DNA of 11,382 nt, taken from NCBI GenBank assembly GCA_030598885.1, contig JAUVOZ010000049.1, positions 1 to 11,382 on the forward strand. The letters are read 5' to 3'. This document shows, piece after piece, positions 1-6,374 of this stretch. Position numbers and translations under genes: made by a program. The DNA comes from Anaerolineae bacterium. Lineage in GTDB: Bacteria; Chloroflexota; Anaerolineae; Anaerolineales; E44-bin32. The stretch's first letter is position 1. Each line of letters opens with the position of its first letter. Under the pieces are notes generated by a model, which saw only the letters and a program-made list of their open reading frames with translations, searched no databases and was not told the DNA's origin.

Positions 1-534
1 GACATATTAACCGGACTGATCAAAGCGAACTTCCCGGCTCGCATCTCCTTTGCGGTAGCCTCGAGCATAGACTCGCGGGTCATCCTCGATACGACTGGCG
101 CTGAGACATTGCTCGGCAGAGGTGACATGCTCTTTCTCTCACCAGAGGCTGGTACGCCAATCAGGTTGCAGGGTGTTTTTGTTAGTGATCAGGAGATCGA
201 GAGGTTGATCGATTATTGGCGGAAAGAGGTCAGTGACAGAATCGATACCCAGAAGCAGCCTCCCTGGGACGAACTGATCGCCAGGCAAGCGGTCATGGAG
301 GATCGGGATGAAATCATTGAGCAGGCCATCGAGCTTGTAAGACGAAAGGGTGAAGCCAGTGCCTCGTTGCTTCAGCGTGGCTTGCGAATAGGATACCCGC
401 GAGCTGCCCGCCTAATGGATGAACTTGAAGAGTTGGGTGTGGTCGGGCGTGCCCAGAAAGGAGGTCGGACACGTGAGGTTCTGATCGGAGAGGACGACGA
501 CCCGTTGACGCCACCAGAGCCTTCGACCAGATAG
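1..534 (+). CDS. ftsK: DNA translocase FtsK/SpoIIIE, C-terminal fragment (5' end outside window)
   Basis: FtsK-type proteins are hexameric, septum-located ATPases that pump chromosomal DNA during division. The frame is open from base 1, so only the last 177 residues are seen. Residues 1-55 (DILTGLIKANFPARISFAVA and the following GRGDMLFL) match the end of the RecA-like motor domain of this family. After an acidic linker, residues about 103-165 (from DEIIEQAIELV to REVLI) form the winged-helix gamma domain, which in FtsK reads polar KOPS/SRS DNA sequences. A short acidic, proline-containing tail (EDDDPLTPPEPSTR) follows. The Walker motifs and any N-terminal membrane segments lie upstream, so whether the protein is membrane-anchored cannot be judged here. 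The family call is firm. The choice between FtsK and SpoIIIE names is only conventional. Confidence 0.93.
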   Translation, partial: DILTGLIKANFPARISFAVASSIDSRVILDTTGAETLLGRGDMLFLSPEAGTPIRLQGVFVSDQEIERLIDYWRKEVSDRIDTQKQPPWDELIARQAVMEDRDEIIEQAIELVRRKGEASASLLQRGLRIGYPRAARLMDELEELGVVGRAQKGGRTREVLIGEDDDPLTPPEPSTR

Positions 535-545
535 GGTTGCACAGC

Positions 546-574
546 TTGACTTAGCCTTTGACCCGAGTTAGCAT
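546..574 (+). promoter_or_regulatory. Putative sigma-70-type promoter for the CDP-alcohol phosphatidyltransferase gene
   Basis: A TTGACT -35 box (546-551) and a TAGCAT -10 box (569-574) are separated by exactly 17 bases, in the 69-base gap after ftsK. Transcription would start near 581, leaving a leader of about 23 bases that contains the AGGAG ribosome site at 593-597. The -35 box is near consensus and the -10 box matches 4 of 6. The call rests on sequence match only. Confidence 0.45.
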
Positions 575-603
575 TCCAAGAGTACTGTTGAGAGGAGAAC
601 TCG

Positions 604-1221
604 ATGCGAGTGGACGACACCACCCATCAAACGCGGCTTACATTGACTGAAATGCTGCGGAAAAAATTCAAAGGTGTAGTGGATCCAATCGGGACGTTCT
701 TGAACCGCCTTGGTATTGCCCCTAACACCCTCACTTTCGCCGGACTGGTCGGAAACTTGATCGGTGCAATGTTCCTGGCTCAGGGTAAGTTCTTGATCGG
801 CGGGTTGATCATCCTCGCCATGGGACCCTTGGATGCGTTGGATGGTACGATGGCGCGTTTACGCGGTGAGGCTTCCGTTTTTGGAGCTTTTGTTGACTCG
901 GTAACAGATCGATATATTGAATTGTTGATTTATGGCGGATTGCTAACCCACTACCTTCAACAAGCTGATACATTAATGTCAGGTCTTGTCTTTATCGCCG
1001 CGGCTGGGTCCATCATGGTGTCATACGTCAAAGCCCGAGCGGAAACGCTTGGTTTTGAGGCCAAATGGGGTATCCTTACCCGCGCAGAACGTTTCTTCGT
1101 TCTGGTACCGAGCCTGATCTTAAACCATCCTACTGTCGGTATAGCTATTGTAGCCGTCCTAGCCAACATTACCGCACTGCAGCGGATCTATTTCGTCCGC
1201 CGTCAGGCTTACAAAAAATAG
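604..1221 (+). CDS. CDP-alcohol phosphatidyltransferase family membrane protein
   Basis: Enzymes of this family transfer a phosphatidyl group from a CDP-activated lipid to an alcohol such as glycerol-3-phosphate or inositol phosphate, at the cytoplasmic membrane. The full family signature D(x2)DG(x2)AR(x8)G(x3)D(x3)D is visible at D77, D80, G81, A84, R85, G94, D98 and D102. These residues bind the metals and the CDP moiety. Several hydrophobic stretches (about 42-75, 104-116, 127-142, 163-195) fit the usual six-helix fold, and 205 residues is a normal length. The ATG has a strong AGGAG site six bases upstream. lgt follows after 12 bases, so the two are probably co-transcribed. Lgt consumes phosphatidylglycerol, so a PgsA-like role is attractive, but phosphatidylinositol-phosphate synthases share the motif and the acceptor cannot be read from the sequence. 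I therefore give no symbol. Confidence 0.93.
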   Translation: MRVDDTTHQTRLTLTEMLRKKFKGVVDPIGTFLNRLGIAPNTLTFAGLVGNLIGAMFLAQGKFLIGGLIILAMGPLDALDGTMARLRGEASVFGAFVDSVTDRYIELLIYGGLLTHYLQQADTLMSGLVFIAAAGSIMVSYVKARAETLGFEAKWGILTRAERFFVLVPSLILNHPTVGIAIVAVLANITALQRIYFVRRQAYKK

Positions 1222-1233
1222 AGGTCAAGTAAT

Positions 1234-2046
1234 ATGAGTATTGATGCCTACGGTATTCATATTGGATTTCTCTACTTCCGCTACTATGGAATGATCATCA
1301 TGTTCGGTGCAGTGGTTGCTGCTGTTTTATCGCAGCGAATGTTGCGCAGAACAAGCAAGGATCCAGAGCTTGTGTGGGACGCTCTGATCTGGGCTCTTAT
1401 TTTCGGACTTATTGGAGCCAGGCTATACCATGTTTTTACCCCCTCACAAAGCCTGCTTGATCAAGGAATTGACACCAAATACTACCTTCAGCACCCATTG
1501 ACCATCTTGACCACCTGGCAAGGAGGATTGGGTATGCCCGGTGCAATTATCGGTGGGGTCTTAGGCTTATATTTATTCGCTCGGCGGCGTGGGTTGGAAA
1601 TTCTCTTTCTACTCGACATCGCTGCACCGGGTGTGGCGCTGGCCCAGGCTATCGGGCGTTGGGGGAACTTTATTAATCAGGAGCTGTATGGTCCACCAAC
1701 TAGCCTGCCCTGGAAGATTTTCATCCAACCAGGGAACCGCATTTCTGGCTATGAATCTTTTGAGTACTTCCATCCCCTTTTCTTATATGAATCGTTATGG
1801 AATCTTGGCAATGGGATTCTTCTGTTTTGGTTATGGCGGAGGTTCGATAAGCAGTTGAAGACGGGCGATTTGTTTATCGTCTATCTGATTACTTATCCGT
1901 TGGGGCGATTCCTGCTTGAGTTTATACGTCTGGATTATGTGCCAATGTGGGGGATCAACTTCAACCAGATGGCGATGTTGGTTGTAGCGTTCGTCAGCGG
2001 TGCAGTACTTTTCCTCCGCCACCGAGTGAAACAAACCTCCCCCTAA
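1234..2046 (+). CDS. lgt: Prolipoprotein diacylglyceryl transferase
   Basis: Lgt moves diacylglycerol from phosphatidylglycerol to the lipobox cysteine of prolipoproteins, the first step of lipoprotein maturation in the cytoplasmic membrane. The family signature is intact at residues 141-153 (GRWGNFINQELYG), supplying the equivalents of E. coli R143, N146 and E151. GARLYHV (61-67) and the C-terminal GRFLLEFIR (224-232) also fit the family. Seven hydrophobic segments and 270 residues are typical. The segment aligned to E. coli His103 reads GGLGMPGAIIGG (98-109), with proline (P102) where E. coli has histidine. Non-proteobacterial members vary here, so this does not argue against function. The ATG at 1234 is preceded by GAGGT. 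It lies 12 bases after the phosphatidyltransferase gene. Confidence 0.96.
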   Translation: MSIDAYGIHIGFLYFRYYGMIIMFGAVVAAVLSQRMLRRTSKDPELVWDALIWALIFGLIGARLYHVFTPSQSLLDQGIDTKYYLQHPLTILTTWQGGLGMPGAIIGGVLGLYLFARRRGLEILFLLDIAAPGVALAQAIGRWGNFINQELYGPPTSLPWKIFIQPGNRISGYESFEYFHPLFLYESLWNLGNGILLFWLWRRFDKQLKTGDLFIVYLITYPLGRFLLEFIRLDYVPMWGINFNQMAMLVVAFVSGAVLFLRHRVKQTSP

Positions 2047-2090
2047 ATACTACTGGACGAGACATAAAAAGTATTGTTGCTAGCCTTGCC

Positions 2091-2120
2091 CCTCCCACCA
2101 TTGTTGCCAATGGGTGGAGG
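2091..2120. terminator. Imperfect hairpin after lgt, possible terminator
   Basis: The arms CCTCCCACCATTG (2091-2103) and CAATGGGTGGAGG (2108-2120) pair over 13 positions with two adjacent mismatches around a TTGC loop. It starts 45 bases after the lgt stop. No T-run follows on the plus strand, so it is not a classic intrinsic terminator. It could be a factor-dependent stop, an RNA-stabilising 3' structure, or neither. Confidence 0.35.
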
Positions 2121-2308
2121 CCTCGCCCTAATCCTGCCCAGTGATGTTAAATTAATTACCCAACCACCATTCCCCAATCGGCACAAACGGCATTATCTGT
2201 TGCAGACTGGGATGGTCGTTTGGGCTTCACTTAAATACTGGCTTGGGCAAAAGTGGTGAAAGTAGAATAGCAACGGCCTGTTTATATTGATATGGGAAGG
2301 GTGGTTGA

Positions 2309-2337
2309 TTGTGAGCGGCATTCCATACTGCTATAAT
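2309..2337 (+). promoter_or_regulatory. Strong extended -10 promoter for the ABC transporter operon
   Basis: A perfect TATAAT (2332-2337) is preceded by TGC, giving an extended -10 element. TTGTGA (2309-2314) sits 17 bases upstream as the -35 box. Transcription would begin near 2344, leaving only about 14 bases before the ATG at 2358. The only purine-rich stretch in that leader, GCGGAAG (2351-2357), abuts the ATG. Confidence 0.65.
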
Positions 2338-2357
2338 GCTTCGGAAAACAGCGGAAG

Positions 2358-3314
2358 ATGGTATTGATTGAAACCCACGACCTAACAAAACATTTCGGAA
2401 CCTTGGCGGCTGTCGAGGGGGTCTCATTGCGCGTCGAAGCTGGCGAGATTCTAGCATTGCTCGGTCCCAATGGGGCGGGTAAGACAACCACCATACGAAT
2501 GCTGGCGTCCATCCTTCGTCCAACTCGGGGTACGGCAAAAATCAAAGGTTTTGATGTAGTGCAAGAGCCCATCGACGTGCGGCGTTCGGTGGGTTTCCTC
2601 ACCGAGCATCATGGTCTTTACACCCGAATGAAACAGCAGGAGTATCTGCAATTCTTCGGTCAGATCCACAAAATGCCGGCGACAGTCATTAGAGAAAGAA
2701 CGACGGAGTTACTCACACAATATGGGTTAAATGAGGCAAGCGAATTGCGTTTGGGGCAGTTCTCGAAGGGGATGAGACAGAAGCTTGCTCTGGCTAGGAC
2801 GCTGCTGCATGATCCAGCCGTTCTGTTGCTCGATGAACCAACCTCAGCCATGGATCCGTCCAGTGCCCATATGGTACGGGAAGGCATATCCGGTCTGCGT
2901 TCGTCAAATCGGGCAATCATAGTCTGCACCCACAACTTGCATGAAGCAGAGATGTTGGCAGATACAATAGCTATCATCCGACGTGGGCGGATCATAGCCA
3001 ACGGTACGCCTAAGGAACTTAAGCGAAGCTTGCTTGGTGATCCGGTAATGGAACTTCGTCTGGCTGGTCCGCTCGACGGCGCGTTGAAGCACTTGCCTCC
3101 GGATTTGAAGACACTCGCCATGGGCAAGAATTGGCTGCGTTATCAAGTTGGTCAGCCAGAAATTGTTAACCCGAAAGTGTTACAGGCAATGACGGAGGCA
3201 GGCGTCAAGGTGATAACGCTCTCTGAAGTGGGACGGAGTCTGGAGGATGTTTATCTCCAGGTAGTTGCAGAAGGTGAAAATGGTTTTGGGAGCAGGGGTG
3301 AAAAAGAGCACTAA
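2358..3314 (+). CDS. ABC transporter ATP-binding protein (NatA/DrrA-like)
   Basis: This is the ATPase subunit that powers the membrane partner encoded next. In order: Walker A GPNGAGKT (36-43), signature FSKGMRQK (135-142), Walker B VLLLDE (155-160), D-loop SAMD (163-166) and H-loop histidine H192. The Q-loop position reads GFLTEHHGLY, with glutamate (E83) where many ATPases have glutamine. From memory, this variant occurs in NatA-like ABC-2 ATPases. Residues after about 220 form the C-terminal extension common to the DrrA/NatA branch, and 318 residues is a normal length. The ATG lies almost on its purine-rich GCGGAAG. A TTG at 2364 (third codon) would have better spacing. The permease frame overlaps the end of this gene, so the two are translationally coupled. 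The substrate cannot be inferred. Confidence 0.95.
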   Translation: MVLIETHDLTKHFGTLAAVEGVSLRVEAGEILALLGPNGAGKTTTIRMLASILRPTRGTAKIKGFDVVQEPIDVRRSVGFLTEHHGLYTRMKQQEYLQFFGQIHKMPATVIRERTTELLTQYGLNEASELRLGQFSKGMRQKLALARTLLHDPAVLLLDEPTSAMDPSSAHMVREGISGLRSSNRAIIVCTHNLHEAEMLADTIAIIRRGRIIANGTPKELKRSLLGDPVMELRLAGPLDGALKHLPPDLKTLAMGKNWLRYQVGQPEIVNPKVLQAMTEAGVKVITLSEVGRSLEDVYLQVVAEGENGFGSRGEKEH

Positions 3315-4740
3315 TCAGGTGCTTGAAACGATTGCTGGTGCATGGATCGTTGCCAGGCGCGAAATTCGTGACCAACTGCGTGACTGGCGGATTCTAACCC
3401 CAATTATCATCCTCACGCTGTTCTTTCCATTACTAATGAACTTCACCGCTCAGCAGGCGATGGGTTTCGTCACTCGTTATGGCGCACCGATTATTGGTGA
3501 TCGTCTAATACCCTTCCTGCTTTTGATCGTCGGCTTCTTCCCGATCTCGATTTCATTGGTCATCGCCCTTGAAAGTTTTGCCGGTGAGCGGGAGCGGCTT
3601 TCATTGGAACCCCTTCTAGCGACCCCACTCACCGATAGCCAATTGTACCTCGGTAAGATAGTAGCTTCACTGGTTCCACCTTTGGGTGCATCATATTTGG
3701 GCATCTCTGTCTACCTAGTGGGACTGGTATTGAGTATTGGCTGGCGACCACCACCGCAATTGCTCCTTCAGGTTCTGGCGCTTACGACGATCCAAGCGAT
3801 CGTGATGGTCAGTGGCGCGGTGGTGATCTCGTCGCTGACGACCTCCGTGCGGGCCGCCAACTTGTTAGCCTCTTTCATCATTATCCCTGTCGCTGAATTA
3901 GTCATCGGTGAAAGTGTGATAATGTTTTGGGCGAGGTATGAGATTCTGTGGTGGATTGTGTTGGCGTTGGCATTGATTGCACTCGTGTTTGGGCGGATGG
4001 GATTGCGTCTTTTCAACCGAGAAGAATTATTGGGCAAGGAGATCGATGTCATCGACCTACGTTGGGTATGGCAACAGTTTTGGCGGGCCTTCCGAAATGG
4101 TACTAAGACACCGATAGAGTGGTACAAGAACGTTTTATCATGTTCGCTGCCAGCGGCCAGATGGGAGATTCTAATCACGACTGGTTTGCTTGCTGCAGGC
4201 TACATTATTGGTTTTCGATTAGCTGATACTTTTACCATACCGAAGGATTTGGTTAATCTCGACGCACTCGGCGAAACGTTGAAAAATCCGGAGGGAAGCA
4301 TTGTCCTATTACTTGGACTTGATTGGAAATGGATTTTTTACAATAACGTGCGCGCCCTAGCGCTAGCAACTCTCCTGGGAGCCTTTTCCCTGGGCGTGTT
4401 GGCTGAGATTCTGCTTATGGTGCCGATTGGGATTATTGGCTACTTCGCTGGTAATGTCGTCCTTGCCGGAGGAGATACACTTCAATTCCTAACAGCTTTT
4501 GTCTTGCCACACGGTGTGTTTGAGATTCCTGCGGCGATCATCACCGGTTCTGCTATTCTTCGACTTGGTCTGGCAGCCCTCAGCGTACCGAAGGGGGAGT
4601 CCTTAGGCCAAAGCTGGTTAAAATCACTGGCAGAATGCGCACGAATTGGGATTGGTCTTGTGTTACCTTTACTAATTTGCGCTGCTGTAGTAGAGGTTTA
4701 TGTCACCCCCCGTATCGCTGTGTGGCTTCTCACTGGATAA
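3280..4740 (+). CDS. ABC-2 type permease fused to a SpoIIM-family membrane domain
   Basis: This is the membrane partner of the preceding ATPase. The N-terminal part (about residues 15-255) has the ABC-2 layout: RREIRDQLRDWR before the first membrane helix, a large loop, then the FAGERERLSLEPLLATPLT motif typical of NatB/GldF-like permeases, followed by more helices. A linker (255-290) leads to a second membrane module (about 290-485). There FYNNVRALALATLLGAFSLG and LPHGVFEIPAAIITG match the SpoIIM/DUF95 family, whose Bacillus member works in the sporulation engulfment complex. Fusion of the two in one frame is notable. Start choice: ATG at 3280 has AGAAGG five bases upstream. GTG at 3298, with GGGAG five bases upstream, is nearly as good and would give 480 residues. 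Either start overlaps the ATPase gene. Export or lipid/protein handling at the membrane is likely, but the cargo is unknown. Confidence 0.9.
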   Translation: MVLGAGVKKSTNQVLETIAGAWIVARREIRDQLRDWRILTPIIILTLFFPLLMNFTAQQAMGFVTRYGAPIIGDRLIPFLLLIVGFFPISISLVIALESFAGERERLSLEPLLATPLTDSQLYLGKIVASLVPPLGASYLGISVYLVGLVLSIGWRPPPQLLLQVLALTTIQAIVMVSGAVVISSLTTSVRAANLLASFIIIPVAELVIGESVIMFWARYEILWWIVLALALIALVFGRMGLRLFNREELLGKEIDVIDLRWVWQQFWRAFRNGTKTPIEWYKNVLSCSLPAARWEILITTGLLAAGYIIGFRLADTFTIPKDLVNLDALGETLKNPEGSIVLLLGLDWKWIFYNNVRALALATLLGAFSLGVLAEILLMVPIGIIGYFAGNVVLAGGDTLQFLTAFVLPHGVFEIPAAIITGSAILRLGLAALSVPKGESLGQSWLKSLAECARIGIGLVLPLLICAAVVEVYVTPRIAVWLLTG

Positions 4741-4744
4741 AGAC

Positions 4745-5500
4745 ATGACGAAATTAATTATCCTTGGAACAGCTGGCCAAGTACCGGACCCAGATCATGA
4801 GAACACCTATATGGCTCTTGTCGATGATGAGGGGGTTGTGTTGATTGATTGCCCGGGAACACCAATAGTGCGGTTAACCCGGGCTGGCATCCCCTTGGAT
4901 TCGATAACTGATTTGATCGTCACCCATTTCCATCCTGATCACGTCGGTGGTGTACCGTTGCTGTTGATGAATATGTGGCTTTTGGGTCGTAAGGATGCTT
5001 TGCGTATCTATGGTTTACACCACTGCCTTGAGCGGCTTGAAGACATGATGGGCTTCTACCATTGGGATAACTGGCCAAATTTCTTCCCAGTAGCCTTCCA
5101 TCGACTGCCTGAGAGCGAACGCATCCTCTTGCTAGAGAAAGAAAATTTTTTAATTTACTCTTCACCAGTGAGGCATCTAATCCCCACCATCGGCCTTCGG
5201 ATCGAGGTCATAAAAAGCGGCAAGACGATTGTATACTCCTGCGACACTGAACCCTGTCCACCTGTAGTTCGACTCGCCAGTGGGGCTAATATATTAATCC
5301 ATGAAGCTTCAGGCGCGATAGTCGGACACTCTTCTGCCTCCCAAGCTGGTGCGATTGCTCGTGAGGCTGGAGTGGATAAGTTATTACTGATTCACTATCA
5401 ACCGGGGAAAATCCAGTCTGGAACGCTGGTGGAACAAGCCCGGGAGACATTCCCGGGAGAGGTGGTCGTTGCCCAAGATCTGATGGAGATCGACCTCTAG
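4745..5500 (+). CDS. RNase Z-like metallo-beta-lactamase-fold hydrolase
   Basis: This is a predicted two-metal hydrolase of 251 residues. The metal ligands are all present: HxHxDH as THFHPDH (H61, H63, D65, H66), H144 in RHLIPTIG, D167 in SCDTEP and H217 in IHYQP. H195 in GHSSASQAG corresponds to the conserved histidine of the RNase Z-type HST motif. This pattern is RNase Z/arylsulfatase-like rather than beta-lactamase-like. The protein is shorter than the roughly 305-residue short-form tRNase Z, and no glycine/proline-rich tRNA-binding arm is evident, so tRNA 3' processing is doubtful. The ATG begins four bases after the permease stop with only a weak GGAT site, which suggests translational coupling. 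The frame is open back to 4700, but that would overlap the permease and add residues with no similarity to the fold, so 4745 is preferred. Confidence 0.9.
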   Translation: MTKLIILGTAGQVPDPDHENTYMALVDDEGVVLIDCPGTPIVRLTRAGIPLDSITDLIVTHFHPDHVGGVPLLLMNMWLLGRKDALRIYGLHHCLERLEDMMGFYHWDNWPNFFPVAFHRLPESERILLLEKENFLIYSSPVRHLIPTIGLRIEVIKSGKTIVYSCDTEPCPPVVRLASGANILIHEASGAIVGHSSASQAGAIAREAGVDKLLLIHYQPGKIQSGTLVEQARETFPGEVVVAQDLMEIDL

Positions 5501-5522
5501 TGCTTCCAGTCTACCCAACAAC

Positions 5523-5535
5523 GGTGCCAAGCACC
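5523..5535. terminator. Short hairpin between convergent genes
   Basis: GGTGC (5523-5527), loop CAA and GCACC (5531-5535) form a perfect 5-bp stem in the 39-base gap between two convergent genes. There is no strong T-run on either strand. The position suits a bidirectional stop, but the stem is short, so this is weak. Confidence 0.25.
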
Positions 5536-5539
5536 CTTA

Positions 5540-5743
5540 TCAAGCCTCTGCTCTTCGCAAAGTGACATGCAGATAGTGGAAGTCTCCACGAGGTGGAATC
5601 AGGTCGATCACTTCGAGGACAGTGAACTCCTGTTCCCCTAATACCACTCGATCTCCCACAAGGGGTCGATGGTCTATATTGAGGATGGCCCCAGGGTGGT
5701 TTCTCTCTTGAATTACATAACTTACTTTATAGCTTGCAGGCAC
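5540..5743 (-). CDS. Small conserved-looking protein of unknown function, 67 residues
   Basis: I do not recognise a named family. The translation has no membrane segment or signal peptide and looks like a small beta-rich domain, with alternating hydrophobic strands (YKVSYVI, DRVVLGEQEFTVLEVIDLI, FHYLHVTLRR) and a central HPGAILNIDHRPLVGD segment. It starts at a GTG at 5743. A GAGGGG ribosome site sits five bases upstream and overlaps the stop codon of the preceding gene. That tight arrangement with the cyclic-nucleotide-binding gene, nine bases away on the same strand, supports a real translated gene. The partner relationship suggests an accessory or sensor role, which is inference only. Confidence 0.75.
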   Translation of the reverse strand: MPASYKVSYVIQERNHPGAILNIDHRPLVGDRVVLGEQEFTVLEVIDLIPPRGDFHYLHVTLRRAEA

Positions 5744-5752
5744 GAGATCCCC

Positions 5753-6199
5753 TCACTGGTTGGTTAGATGCTGGTGGCGCAACTTGAACGATAGATCGGC
5801 AGCGATGTTACGCATGACAATATAACCTAGATGGTAATTTTCATCGCAGAGCTTCTCAAAGTCTTCGCGTTCGATGACCTGAACGATAGTCTTTTCCGAT
5901 ATTGCCCGGACAGTAGCTGAGCGCGGCCCCCGGTCGACAAGGGCCATCTCGCCGACGATCTGCCCTTGCCCCAGGTTGACAATCGCCCTGGGAGATGGAT
6001 CAGAGGGTGTTTCGCTGTGTAATACTTCCACAAACCCATCGCATATCACATACAAATCATCACCATGGTCACCCTGGGTAATGATCGAATCCCCAACCTG
6101 ATAGGAACGCTGATGACAGATCTTGGCGACAGCTTCAAGTTCATATGGAGTTATTCCATCGAATAGCTCAACTTTGCTGAGTACCGTAAGTAGGTCCAT
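5753..6199 (-). CDS. Stand-alone cyclic nucleotide-binding domain protein
   Basis: The 148 residues are essentially one CRP-type cNMP-binding domain with no DNA-binding helix-turn-helix after it. The N-terminal helix reads LSKVELFDGITPYELEAVA, followed by beta-roll strands (GDSIITQGDHGDDLYVICDG). The phosphate-binding cassette GEMALVDRGPRSATV (83-97) keeps the glutamate (E84) and the arginine-serine pair (R93, S94) that contact the cyclic nucleotide in CRP. The domain therefore looks competent to bind ligand. The C-terminal helix is followed by only about 15 further residues. The ATG has a GAGAGG site upstream and a plausible promoter about 57 bases further out. With no output domain it probably acts by protein contact, perhaps with its 67-residue neighbour. 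No cyclase is visible in the window. Confidence 0.92.
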   Translation of the reverse strand: MDLLTVLSKVELFDGITPYELEAVAKICHQRSYQVGDSIITQGDHGDDLYVICDGFVEVLHSETPSDPSPRAIVNLGQGQIVGEMALVDRGPRSATVRAISEKTIVQVIEREDFEKLCDENYHLGYIVMRNIAADLSFKLRHQHLTNQ

Positions 6200-6255
6200 C
6201 GAAGCCTCTCTTGATATTTAGCACGATCGATAAACGCGTTTTTTTTACTACCCGA

Positions 6256-6284
6256 ATTCTACATCAGGATTGCTCCAGTTCCAA
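6256..6284 (-). promoter_or_regulatory. Putative promoter for the minus-strand cyclic-nucleotide-binding operon
   Basis: On the minus strand TTGGAA (6284-6279) and TAGAAT (6261-6256) are 17 bases apart. Transcription would start near 6249, giving a leader of about 50 bases that includes a run of eight A residues (6246-6239). It lies in the 175-base divergent gap shared with the HSP20 promoter. Confidence 0.45.
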
Positions 6285-6324
6285 CTAGATAAAGGTACGC
6301 CATTGGGCTTACAGATATGCCCTG

Positions 6325-6333
6325 TGGTAAAAT
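6325..6333 (+). promoter_or_regulatory. Putative extended -10 promoter for the HSP20-lon operon
   Basis: TGG followed by TAAAAT (6328-6333) forms an extended -10 element. The best upstream match is TTGGGC at 6303-6308 with a 19-base spacer, so the -35 is weak. Transcription would start near 6340, about 35 bases before the HSP20 start. No complete CIRCE or other heat-shock operator is visible. Confidence 0.4.
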
Positions 6334-6374
6334 CAAAAAAATACTAGTGGAATCCCAATAAGGTTGGAGAAGTG

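Larger units (their letters stand above)
2047..2357. other. Intergenic region between lgt and the ABC transporter operon
   Basis: This 311-base stretch has no credible gene. Short frames here, such as 2074-2259, lack a ribosome site and have proline-rich, unconvincing translations. It holds an imperfect hairpin near its start (2091-2120) and a strong promoter at its end (2309-2337), each listed separately. Between them (about 2121-2300) I see only AT-richer sequence with no recognisable riboswitch or operator. Confidence 0.6.

Noticed and set aside
2074..2259. 61-codon plus-strand frame in the gap after lgt
   Set aside because: It has no ribosome site, overlaps a hairpin, and gives a proline/leucine-rich translation with no recognisable domain.
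2660..3127. 155-codon minus-strand frame inside the ABC ATPase gene
   Set aside because: It is antisense to the signature, Walker B and H-loop coding sequence. The Ser/Arg-rich translation is typical of a shadow frame.
3768..4178. 136-codon minus-strand frame inside the permease gene
   Set aside because: It is antisense to conserved ABC-2 membrane helices. The Asn/Thr/Ile-rich product has no domain features.
4700..4744. Upstream extension of the metallo-hydrolase
   Set aside because: It overlaps the permease end and adds residues unlike the fold. ATG 4745 leads directly into the first beta strand (KLIILGTAG).
6218..6224. TTAGCAC, resembling the left half of a CIRCE heat-shock operator
   Set aside because: The matching right arm GAGTGCTAA is absent at the nine-base spacing, and the site lies nearer the minus-strand gene than HSP20.
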